Positions 1 through 4,599 are shown, counted from the first letter of the stretch. The stretch: 7,678 nucleotides of DNA from Candidatus Woesearchaeota archaeon CG08_land_8_20_14_0_20_47_9 (GCA_002763335.1 PEYS01000104.1:1-7678), one strand, 5' to 3'. Translations and numbers: made by a program. Notes: a model not told the origin generated them from the letters alone.

Positions 1-31
1 CGCCCCTCGCTTCGAAACGCAGATTTTCGGA

Positions 32-81
32 CTCAAAAGTTCTCGCCCTAAAGGGCGGGGCTATACCCACGAACTTTTGAG
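32..81. repeat. Hairpin H1 (11-bp inverted repeat with nested hairpin)
   Basis: Arms CTCAAAAGTTC (32-42) and GAACTTTTGAG (71-81) are perfect complements. Between them CGCCC (44-48) and GGGCG (53-57) form a second hairpin with loop TAAA. It lies 34 bp beyond the stop codon of the minus-strand gene ending at 116, so it could be a 3' boundary signal for that gene, but no T-run follows on the minus strand. The CAAAAG start of the arm recalls H2 and H7. The remainder of 1-115 shows no gene I can support. Confidence 0.7.
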
Positions 82-115
82 CATTCATTCTTTGTAGGAA
101 CCTATGTGCTATAAG

Positions 116-433
116 CTACGCAGTGGTGTATAAGTGTAAGAAGTACAGGTTTTCTTCCTCCTTCACAGAGTAGTCTTCAGGCGTCTTTACCCTGACCTTG
201 ATGAATCGTTTACCGCCCTCAGCCCTGAGAATATGGTTGTTAAAGCGCTTCTTGACATCCTTGCTTGAGGAGACGAGCAGGACCTCTGAGGAGTCACGTC
301 GTATTGAAAAGGAGTCTATCTCTGAGATGTGGCTCTCTATCTTCCAGTAGAACTCTTCGAGGGCCTTGTGGGCCTCATAATCATCAAATAGCCAGATGCG
401 CAGTATGATTTTCTTATATGGTTGTACCACCAT
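116..433 (-). CDS. Small conserved-looking protein of unknown function, 105 aa
   Basis: I do not recognise a family. From the ATG at 433 the protein is 105 residues, soluble and charged, alternating hydrophobic strands (KKIILRIWLF near residues 6-15, VLLVSS, FIKVRV) with a helix around residues 18-33, so a small alpha/beta fold is plausible. There is no signal peptide or membrane segment. The frame stays open upstream to ATGs at 526 and 553, but the added stretch would be encoded across hairpin H2 and is less protein-like, so I prefer 433. No clear TATA box sits about 26 bp upstream of 433 and no Shine-Dalgarno is obvious, so the start is uncertain. It lies 129 bp downstream of the stop of the secreted-protein gene on the same strand and might be cotranscribed with it. 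Confidence 0.6.
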   Translation of the reverse strand: MVVQPYKKIILRIWLFDDYEAHKALEEFYWKIESHISEIDSFSIRRDSSEVLLVSSSKDVKKRFNNHILRAEGGKRFIKVRVKTPEDYSVKEEENLYFLHLYTTA

Positions 434-482
434 CAGCTTTTTATCTGCAAATCCAAGCGCTTTGGCTTGCCTTACGGCAGGG

Positions 483-520
483 GTCAAAAGCTCGCTTCTA
501 CAGCAAAGCGAGCTTTTGAC
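483..520. repeat. Hairpin H2 (perfect 15-bp inverted repeat, family A)
   Basis: GTCAAAAGCTCGCTT (483-497) and its exact complement (506-520) enclose the 8-nt loop CTACAGCA. The 3' arm and following bases, GCGAGCTTTTGACAAA, recur identically at H7. It sits between two minus-strand genes. No poly-T tract follows on either strand. Confidence 0.85.
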
Positions 521-562
521 AAACATAAGCACGGCCCTCGTCGATAAGACCATTAAGAATAC

Positions 563-1204
563 TCAGCGCCTCCAGATAAGGATCGCATTCAGAATGAGAG
601 ATGTTCCGAGTAAGATAAAGACAGCAAGTTGAACCAAGCTTAGTGAAGAGGAAGTGTAGACCTCTCCGGATGTTCTGGATAAAGGTTGTTGAGACCCGCT
701 ATACGAAAGTAAAGAGGCATCGGCAGCCTCGCCTTTACCCCTATGGACATCATCCTCATAGGCAGGCCCCTCTGCCTCACTGACTGAGACAAATGGGGGC
801 TTGTTCCCTCCTGTCTCTTTGTTTTCTCCTGAAGGCAGATCCTCTGAGTCTGGAAGGGGTATCCTCTCCATATACGAATCAACAGCCTCCCCGCATCCAG
901 GGAGGAAGAGCCTTGCCTTGAGGATAATGAAGCCTGATCTGCCCTTGATAGAGAACTGTTTCCTCGAGTTCTTTGTGGTGTTGTACTTAGGGCGTATGAT
1001 TTCCCCTTCACTGTTCTCTATCCAGTATTCGATCTTAAAGCTAGCTGCAGGCTCTTTTGGGTAAAGCCTGAAATAGAGGGTCTCTGGAGTCTTCTGCGTG
1101 CTAACCTCAAGATGATTTGTGCAATCTGCATAAGCCTGCTGGGGGAGCACTGGAGCTATTAGAACAGCTATCAGAATGAAAACCAGCGGTCTGGAGCAAT
1201 GCAT
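563..1204 (-). CDS. Secreted, C-terminally membrane-anchored protein, 213 aa
   Basis: The N-terminus is a signal peptide: MHCSRP, a hydrophobic core over residues 7-20 and a likely cleavage after AYA (residue 26). Residues 28-115 look like one beta-rich extracellular domain with two cysteines (Cys28, Cys104) that could form a disulfide. Residues 116-185 are a low-complexity linker rich in Ser, Gly, Glu and Pro. Residues 188-210 form a transmembrane helix followed by WRR, so the predicted topology is outside domain, linker, anchor, short basic tail. The family is not recognised; this architecture is common for archaeal cell-surface proteins. The ATG at 1204 is preferred over an upstream TTG (1219) because a TATA box lies 26 bp upstream of the ATG, which implies a leaderless transcript. 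Confidence 0.75.
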   Translation of the reverse strand: MHCSRPLVFILIAVLIAPVLPQQAYADCTNHLEVSTQKTPETLYFRLYPKEPAASFKIEYWIENSEGEIIRPKYNTTKNSRKQFSIKGRSGFIILKARLFLPGCGEAVDSYMERIPLPDSEDLPSGENKETGGNKPPFVSVSEAEGPAYEDDVHRGKGEAADASLLSYSGSQQPLSRTSGEVYTSSSLSLVQLAVFILLGTSLILNAILIWRR

Positions 1205-1226
1205 AGGGGGGTGAAGCAAGGCTCTG

Positions 1227-1234
1227 TTTTTAAG
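1227..1234 (-). promoter_or_regulatory. TATA box for the secreted-protein gene
   Basis: CTTAAAAA on the minus strand is centred about 26 bp upstream of the ATG at 1204, the standard archaeal TATA-to-start distance. It predicts leaderless transcription and decides the start codon. Confidence 0.6.
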
Positions 1235-1302
1235 TAATTCCCCTGAAAAACCGGAAAATCAACGCTTCTGCTGAATGAGGTACGAAGTAGAAGCTGGACA
1301 AG

Positions 1303-1317
1303 CGAAATATTTAAATA
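1303..1317 (+). promoter_or_regulatory. BRE/TATA promoter of the candidate RNA at 1337
   Basis: CGAAA (1303-1307, BRE-like) is followed by TATTTAAATA (1308-1317), close to the ideal archaeal TATA box. Transcription should begin near 1337-1340. No protein gene follows at that point, so the transcript is most likely non-coding. Confidence 0.65.
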
Positions 1318-1404
1318 CCAGTTGTACTACTCAACAGTACGAACAATAAAAGATGATTGTTCAGTAATCACAGGGCAGGTGATGGTCATAATCAATCACA
1401 ATCT

Positions 1405-1475
1405 ATCACCTCTTTTTCCCGTGCAAATGCCCTAAAAGGGCATTTGCAAGGGTTTAATGATCACCTCTTTTTCCC
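1405..1475 (+). repeat. Pair of 16-bp direct repeats, ATCACCTCTTTTTCCC
   Basis: Identical copies at 1405-1420 and 1460-1475 are offset by 55 bp and flank hairpin H3. The ATCACCTC part matches the usual 3' end of archaeal 16S rRNA (anti-Shine-Dalgarno), followed by T5 as in an archaeal terminator. Confidence 0.8.
1422..1448. repeat. Hairpin H3 (perfect 11-bp inverted repeat)
   Basis: TGCAAATGCCC (1422-1432) and GGGCATTTGCA (1438-1448) enclose TAAAA. It lies between the two direct repeats of 1405-1475, as if a hairpin unit and its flank had been duplicated or inserted. Its CCCTAAA core resembles the inner hairpin of H1. Confidence 0.8.
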
Positions 1476-1511
1476 ACGGGGGGTTGCTTCGGCAGCCTCC
1501 CATGGGTTTTT
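1473..1511 (+). terminator. UUCG-capped hairpin H4 followed by T5
   Basis: A 15-position stem (1473-1487 with 1492-1506; two G-U pairs and one A-C mismatch) is closed by C(UUCG)G, an exceptionally stable tetraloop. TTTTT follows at once (1507-1511). This resembles an intrinsic terminator and is the only hairpin here directly followed by a T-run. It would end a transcript started near 1337. Archaeal termination normally needs only the T-run, so the hairpin may instead protect the RNA 3' end. Confidence 0.55.
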
Positions 1512-1514
1512 ATA

Positions 1515-1603
1515 AGAAAATCTTGAATACACTCGGCTTCATGGCTCTGTCGGCATTCAAGGTTTTCCACGTCAGAACTGCAGTTTTATGAGGTTAAGCT
1601 TTG
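1515..1603 (-). repeat. Module R, copy R1 (inverted relative to R2)
   Basis: The reverse complement of 1515-1603 aligns with 6591-6680, nearly end to end by eye, with two single-base gaps and about ten substitutions. From left to right on the + strand it holds a hairpin (13-bp stem with one G-U, 1516-1528 with 1555-1567), the palindrome AACTGCAGTT (1576-1585) and AAGCTT (1596-1601). The 26-nt hairpin loop differs from R2 at a single base. Hairpin H5, a TATA box and the C/D sRNA follow directly. Confidence 0.85.
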
Positions 1604-1604
1604 A

Positions 1605-1641
1605 GTAACTTTTTATTGGTCGCAGACCAGTGAAAAGTTAC
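1605..1641 (+). repeat. Hairpin H5 (17-bp stem, family B), abutting a TATA box
   Basis: Arms 1605-1621 and 1625-1641 pair at all 17 positions (two G-U), loop GCA. The stem is homologous to H6, which has the same loop when read on the minus strand. The TATA box of the C/D sRNA starts 2 bp after the 3' arm, so the hairpin reaches into the position of the BRE. Confidence 0.85.
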
Positions 1642-1643
1642 GC

Positions 1644-1650
1644 TTATATA
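1644..1650 (+). promoter_or_regulatory. TATA box of the C/D-box sRNA
   Basis: TTATATA is centred 26 bp upstream of 1673, the first base of the sRNA terminal stem, so its position agrees with the independently defined RNA end. Confidence 0.65.
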
Positions 1651-1672
1651 CTTGATCTAAGTATCTGACAGA

Positions 1673-1740
1673 GGCACGCTATGAATTAGTGAACACCCAC
1701 TGATACAAGATGATGAACAGAAGTAACTGACGAGCGTGCC
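1673..1740 (+). ncRNA. C/D-box sRNA (2'-O-methylation guide)
   Basis: A perfect 8-bp terminal stem, GGCACGCT (1673-1680) with AGCGTGCC (1733-1740), encloses boxes in the right order: weak C box ATGAATT (1681-1687), guide of 12 nt (1688-1699), D' box CTGA (1700-1703), 6-nt spacer, perfect C' box ATGATGA (1710-1716), guide ACAGAAGTAA (1717-1726), D box CTGA (1727-1730). A TATA box lies 26 bp upstream of the stem and TTTT follows at 1746-1749. Such RNAs, with L7Ae, Nop5 and fibrillarin, direct ribose methylation at the target base paired to the fifth guide base upstream of D or D'. Predicted target cores are TGGGTGTTCACT and TTACTTCTGT; no target occurs in this window. The main weakness is the C box, which keeps only the leading RUGA of the consensus. 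Confidence 0.68.
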
Positions 1741-1757
1741 CTTAATTTTCCACCAGA

Positions 1758-1765
1758 TTTAAAAA
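1758..1765 (+). promoter_or_regulatory. TATA box of the RIO1 gene
   Basis: TTTAAAAA is centred about 26 bp upstream of the ATG at 1788, which predicts a leaderless mRNA and supports that start. Confidence 0.65.
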
Positions 1766-1787
1766 CAGCACTCACTAACAGCTTCTC

Positions 1788-2507
1788 ATGGCAAGGATAT
1801 TCAGGGAGAGGTTCAAGACCAAAAATGATGTCTTTGACAGCTTCACAGAGCGCACACTATTTGAGCTCGGCTGCAGGTTCAGCTTCGAATCCGAACAGCT
1901 CAGCCCAGTGTCAATAGGCAAGGAGGCAAACGTATTCTCAGTAAAGGCAAAGCCCATGAAGCTGGCAGTTAAGGTATACCGCCTCGAGGTATGTGACTTT
2001 AACAGGATGTACAACTACATAAGAACAGACCCCCGCTTTACAGGCCTGCAGAGTCAGCGCCGCAAGGTGATATTCGCATGGGCTCAGAGGGAGTACAGAA
2101 ACCTCCTGAAGGCAAGAGAAGCGCAGGTATCTGCACCTACACCCATAGGTTTTCTGAATAACGTGCTTGTAATGGAGTTTATAGGCTCAGGGTCTGCTGC
2201 AGGTCCTGCTGCGCCGATGCTAAAGGACGCTACCCCTGATGATGCTGAGGGCTTTTTCAGGGAAACTGTCCTGTTGGTTAAGAGGCTATACAGGGCAGGC
2301 ATGGTACACGGCGATCTCTCACACTTCAACATACTGAACTACAAGGGCAGGCCTGTCCTGATAGACTTCTCGCAGGCAACAGAGCTTAAAGACCCGCTGG
2401 CTCAGGAGAGGCTTATGCGTGATATAAAGAATATATGCAGCTTCTTTAAAAAGCTGGGTGTTGATGCGGGTGAAGATGATGTTCTTAGGAGGATTAGGCA
2501 GCAGTAG
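1788..2507 (+). CDS. rio1: RIO1-type serine/threonine kinase/ATPase, 239 aa
   Basis: RIO1 acts in late maturation of the small ribosomal subunit, and its family is universal in archaea. Visible motifs: phosphate-binding loop SIGKEANVF (42-50), ATP-anchoring Lys62 in LAVKVYR, the RIO1-type segment around MYNYIRTDPRF (74-84) before a conserved WAQREYRNL (98-106), hinge VMEFIG (128-133), catalytic loop HGDLSHFN (174-181) with Asp176 and Asn181, and metal-binding Asp193 in IDFSQ in place of DFG. The IDFSQ motif and the WAQREYRNL segment favour RIO1 over RIO2 or Bud32. Length is near the usual 250-260 residues and all key residues are present. It is monocistronic with a close TATA box, next to a C/D guide RNA and a tRNA, all translation-related. 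Confidence 0.93.
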   Translation: MARIFRERFKTKNDVFDSFTERTLFELGCRFSFESEQLSPVSIGKEANVFSVKAKPMKLAVKVYRLEVCDFNRMYNYIRTDPRFTGLQSQRRKVIFAWAQREYRNLLKAREAQVSAPTPIGFLNNVLVMEFIGSGSAAGPAAPMLKDATPDDAEGFFRETVLLVKRLYRAGMVHGDLSHFNILNYKGRPVLIDFSQATELKDPLAQERLMRDIKNICSFFKKLGVDAGEDDVLRRIRQQ

Positions 2508-2558
2508 ATTGAAGCATCCTTAAGCCAAAGCTGAGCATTAAAAACCAGAAAGCACAAA

Positions 2559-2568
2559 TATTTAAAAA
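2559..2568 (+). promoter_or_regulatory. TATA box of tRNA-Tyr
   Basis: TATTTAAAAA predicts transcription from about 2589, a few bases upstream of the tRNA 5' end at 2593. The 85 bp between RIO1 and the tRNA hold nothing else I can identify. Confidence 0.6.
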
Positions 2569-2592
2569 CAAGCAATGTTCTCCTGAAGCCAG

Positions 2593-2716
2593 CCCCGCTT
2601 AGCTCAACGGCAGAGCGTTCGGCTGTAGATGCTGCCTGACAATCAGCATTGCTGGAATGGATGATGAGCAGCCAGCTGATCCCGAAAGGTTCGCGGTTCA
2701 AATCCGCGAGCGGGGA
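2593..2716 (+). tRNA. tRNA-Tyr(GTA) with a 52-nt intron
   Basis: Acceptor stem CCCCGCT (2593-2599) pairs fully with AGCGGGG (2709-2715), followed by discriminator A2716; no CCA is encoded. The D arm is at 2602-2616, the anticodon stem TTCGG (2618-2622) pairs with CCGAA (2682-2686), and the T arm CGCGG-TTCAAAT-CCGCG is at 2692-2708. The anticodon GTA (2625-2627) means tyrosine, and the C1-G72 pair is the archaeal tRNA-Tyr identity pair. The intron, after G37, spans about 2629-2680; a boundary shifted by one base would give A38 instead of C38. A bulge-helix-bulge can be drawn but is imperfect (U33 opposite U2677). The gene ends 1 bp before the convergent PAC2-family stop codon. Confidence 0.93.
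2629..2680 (+). other. Archaeal tRNA intron with C/D-like boxes
   Basis: This 52-nt insert interrupts the anticodon loop at 37/38, the standard site cut by the archaeal splicing endonuclease. It contains CTGA (2636-2639), a perfect C box ATGATGA (2661-2667) and CTGA (2676-2679). The segment GCAGCCAG between the last two can pair with the exon around C32. Inner hairpins are possible (ATGCTG 2629-2634 with CAGCAT 2644-2649). Guide function is inferred. Confidence 0.7.
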
Positions 2717-2717
2717 T

Positions 2718-3434
2718 TTAGCCTACGTAGTTCAATGCGCTCTTATCGCGCTGTGTAACTGCCACCTTGCTCTGCTGCATTATCTGCTTTAGCTTGCCCT
2801 CAAGGCGCTTAGCAACATCCAGAAGCGGCTTGTAGTCAACCTTCAGGTCCAGGTATTTGTCAAGGGCCTCAACGATCTTTGCAGCAGCCTTGCTGTCAGG
2901 CAGGTTCATGTGGGTTTCAGCAAATATGCAGGTCACTGGCGTTGACTCTGCCTTCAGGAGCAGGGCAGAGGTAACACCCATGATGATGCCCTCCTTAAGC
3001 TGCTCTATGCCGAGCTTAGCGAAACGACCAGCCCTTCTTGGGTCAGCTGTATAGTAGAACATCTTTGACTCATCTATCTCAACAGATGAACCAACGCCCT
3101 CAAGGCTTATTATCTCCCTTGCCTTTAGATCCTTAGCAATCTTGAGTATGCTCTCTGACACCTTCCACTCAGTGCCTATTGTGCCACCAATCGCGTGCAC
3201 AATAACAATGTTGTACTTCTTGTTATAGAATATGCCGAGAGGTTCAACAATCTTGCCCCCATGGATGGCAACTAGAGCAGGCATATCATCCTCAAGGATA
3301 ATCTTACCTATCTGCTCTGTCTTAAGATGCTCTATCAGGAATTCAGTGGCGATAGTGCCAACCATCCCAAAGCCTGGAAAGCCGTCTATGATTATGGGAG
3401 ACTTTGGTTTCTTCCTAAGCTTTACCTCCATCAT
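2718..3434 (-). CDS. PAC2-family protein (proteasome assembly chaperone homologue), 238 aa
   Basis: The family is related to eukaryotic PAC2 and archaeal PbaA/PbaB, which assist 20S proteasome alpha-ring assembly or bind its C-terminal activator pocket. Supporting features are the N-terminal IIIDGFPGFGMVGTIATEFL block (residues 12-31), the GGTIGTEWKVSESIL block near the middle, a glycine-rich ISLEGVGSSVE strand-loop, and the C-terminal helical region ending ALNYVG. Length is typical. Two adjacent ATGs (3434, 3431) follow the Shine-Dalgarno-like GGGGTGAT; the GTG at 3452 lies upstream of the expected transcription start (about 3450) and is rejected. The spacing slightly favours the second ATG. 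It is divergent from the channel gene and convergent with tRNA-Tyr. The exact paralogue, and whether it truly serves the proteasome, cannot be told from this sequence. Confidence 0.85.
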   Translation of the reverse strand: MMEVKLRKKPKSPIIIDGFPGFGMVGTIATEFLIEHLKTEQIGKIILEDDMPALVAIHGGKIVEPLGIFYNKKYNIVIVHAIGGTIGTEWKVSESILKIAKDLKAREIISLEGVGSSVEIDESKMFYYTADPRRAGRFAKLGIEQLKEGIIMGVTSALLLKAESTPVTCIFAETHMNLPDSKAAAKIVEALDKYLDLKVDYKPLLDVAKRLEGKLKQIMQQSKVAVTQRDKSALNYVG

Positions 3435-3471
3435 ATCACCCCTTGTATACACTGCAAAAATAGAAGGTTTG

Positions 3472-3480
3472 TTTATATAT
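3472..3480 (-). promoter_or_regulatory. TATA box of the PAC2-family gene
   Basis: ATATATAAA on the minus strand predicts a start near 3450, giving a leader of about 16 nt that contains the GGGGTGAT ribosome-binding site. This is the one gene here with a clear leader and Shine-Dalgarno. Confidence 0.6.
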
Positions 3481-3521
3481 CTTTTGTTTTGGTAAGTGCC
3501 CTGATGTCAGTTTGTCAAAAC

Positions 3522-3530
3522 ATATAAAAA
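3522..3530 (+). promoter_or_regulatory. TATA box of the channel gene
   Basis: ATATAAAAA is centred 28 bp upstream of the ATG at 3554, implying a leaderless mRNA. It forms the other half of a compact divergent promoter region with the PAC2-family gene. Confidence 0.65.
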
Positions 3531-3553
3531 GCCTCATCAGTCTGTCCTGGCCT

Positions 3554-4438
3554 ATGAAACAGCTTACCCCGCTTGAACAGGTGTTCAGCAGCATAAGGAG
3601 CAGGGGCCTTAATACATGGCTGGATAGGCTTACATTCTACTTCATATTTGTAATCTGGATCAGCGTTATCATAATATTCGGGGTGGCCTACTACTCCATG
3701 CCCGGGTCTACCTCTTTCCTGTATTCTAATGTAAACAGGGAGGTTGTGAGCTCCATCCAGGATGCGATATACTTCAGCTTTATAACAGCCACATCAACAG
3801 GGTTTGGAGACATAATCCCTTTTGGGCTGTTTAAGATCATAGCAATATGCGAGGTTGTCTTCGGGCTTCTGCTTCTTGCACTCGTCACCTCGAAGATAGT
3901 ATCCGTAAAGCAGGACATGATTATCAGCGAGATCTACGAGATATCGTTAAACGAGAAGGTCAACAGGCTCAGGTCAGCCCTCTTCCTCTTCAGGCAGACC
4001 CTCAGCAGGATTATAAACAACATTGATGAAGGGGTGATGCGCAAGAGGGAGCTTGGCGAGGTGTACGTCTACTTCTCCTCACTTGAGGACACCCTGAACG
4101 AGATACGCCTGTTTATAACGAGGAAGCAGAGGAAGAGGTGTGCTGAGGGGATTAACAGCTTAAGCGTGGAGCTTCTGTTAACCAGCATTACTAGCTCCCT
4201 TGAGAAGCTTAACGAGCTGATAGCAGCCATGAATGAGGCTGGGCTTGAGTGGAGGAAGGACTCTACATTGGAGCTTATAAAGAGGAGCCTTGATGCTGCC
4301 GAAGGCATATTCGCTAGCGTAGATTCTTCAGGAGAGCTTGGGAGTGCTGTAAGTGACCTTAGGGCAAGGAAGACAAGGGCTGTTTCCAGCATAAGGGCTG
4401 GCCTGAAACAGCCAGGGGAGCCTGCTGCAGAAAGGTAG
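3554..4438 (+). CDS. Two-helix potassium-channel-like membrane protein, 294 aa
   Basis: The topology is TM1 (about residues 27-47), extracellular turret, pore helix (67-79), selectivity filter TSTGFGD (80-86) and TM2 (91-113), the KcsA/MthK-type Ion_trans_2 pore. It has GFG instead of the commoner GYG, a change tolerated in known K+ channels. Residues about 114-294 are a cytoplasmic, mostly helical, charged region with no visible Rossmann (RCK) GxGxxG motif, so gating is not by a typical RCK domain; coiled-coil assembly is possible. The pore fold normally acts as a tetramer in the cytoplasmic membrane. ATG 3554 is chosen because a TATA box lies just upstream; the frame is open to a TTG at 3512, but that is upstream of the TATA box itself. 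Confidence 0.85.
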   Translation: MKQLTPLEQVFSSIRSRGLNTWLDRLTFYFIFVIWISVIIIFGVAYYSMPGSTSFLYSNVNREVVSSIQDAIYFSFITATSTGFGDIIPFGLFKIIAICEVVFGLLLLALVTSKIVSVKQDMIISEIYEISLNEKVNRLRSALFLFRQTLSRIINNIDEGVMRKRELGEVYVYFSSLEDTLNEIRLFITRKQRKRCAEGINSLSVELLLTSITSSLEKLNELIAAMNEAGLEWRKDSTLELIKRSLDAAEGIFASVDSSGELGSAVSDLRARKTRAVSSIRAGLKQPGEPAAER

Positions 4439-4456
4439 CAGAGGAGGGTTTAAAAA

Positions 4457-4497
4457 GCGTAACTTTACACTGGTCTGCGACCAGTGTAAAGTTACGC
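4457..4497 (-). repeat. Hairpin H6 (perfect 19-bp inverted repeat, family B)
   Basis: Arms 4457-4475 and 4479-4497 pair without a mismatch around a 3-nt loop. It begins 18 bp after the channel gene stop codon. Read on the minus strand the loop is GCA and the flank GTTACGCTT matches H5. The preceding GTTTAAAAAG (4448-4457) looks like a TATA box, but nothing recognisable is transcribed from it. Confidence 0.88.
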
Positions 4498-4542
4498 CTC
4501 GTTTAACAGCTTATTGAAGCACGTTTGATAGAAGCTAGATCA

Positions 4543-4599
4543 TCAAAAGCTCGGCCACCACCCCCAGTCTGTGACGGGGGGTGGTGGGCGAGCTTTTGA
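4543..4599. repeat. Hairpin H7 (22 of 23 positions paired, family A)
   Basis: Arms 4543-4565 and 4577-4599 pair except for one G-G opposition. The outer half is the same TCAAAAGCTCG arm as in H2; the inner half is GC-rich (CCACCACCCCC). The loop is 11 nt. The TATA box of the PEPCK-like gene starts 6 bp after the last paired base, placing the hairpin directly upstream of that promoter. The 200-bp gap 4439-4638 otherwise holds only H6 and the promoter. Confidence 0.88.

Larger units (their letters stand above)
1337..1511 (+). ncRNA. Candidate structured non-coding RNA (3' end uncertain)
   Basis: A strong promoter at 1303-1317 points here, and no convincing reading frame follows. The transcript would fold into hairpins at 1338-1366 (GAACAAT/ATTGTTC, loop AAAAGATG, extended by TAC/GTA past a bulged A), 1377-1411 (AGGTGAT/ATCACCT), 1422-1448 and 1473-1506. 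A T5 run at 1413-1417 could end it at about 80 nt; otherwise it could continue to the UUCG hairpin and T5 at 1507-1511. It lacks D boxes and an ACA tail, so it is not a recognisable C/D or H/ACA guide. It does not look like SRP RNA, RNase P RNA or a tRNA. The existence of a transcript is inferred from the promoter and structure only. Confidence 0.4.

Noticed and set aside
1..22. TTCGAAG on the minus strand as a tRNA T-loop at the window edge
   Set aside because: The flanking bases do not form a 5-bp T stem with a G53-C61 closing pair.
640..1011. 123-codon open frame on the minus strand in another phase
   Set aside because: It is nested in the secreted-protein gene, whose signal peptide, anchor and promoter are coherent; the alternative protein is low-complexity and arginine-rich.
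1341..1411. Possible C/D or H/ACA guide RNA in the transcript starting near 1337
   Set aside because: GATGATT and GTGATGG resemble C boxes, but no CTGA box lies at a usable distance, and there is no ACA-type tail after a hairpin.
1382..1435. 17-codon ORF starting right after AGGTG
   Set aside because: The Shine-Dalgarno-like bases overlap the ATG, leaving no spacing, and the ORF runs through the hairpin and T5 run; it is too short for support.
3512..3553. TTG start 14 codons upstream for the channel gene
   Set aside because: It lies upstream of the TATA box that would drive the gene, and the ATG at 3554 is at the leaderless distance from that box.
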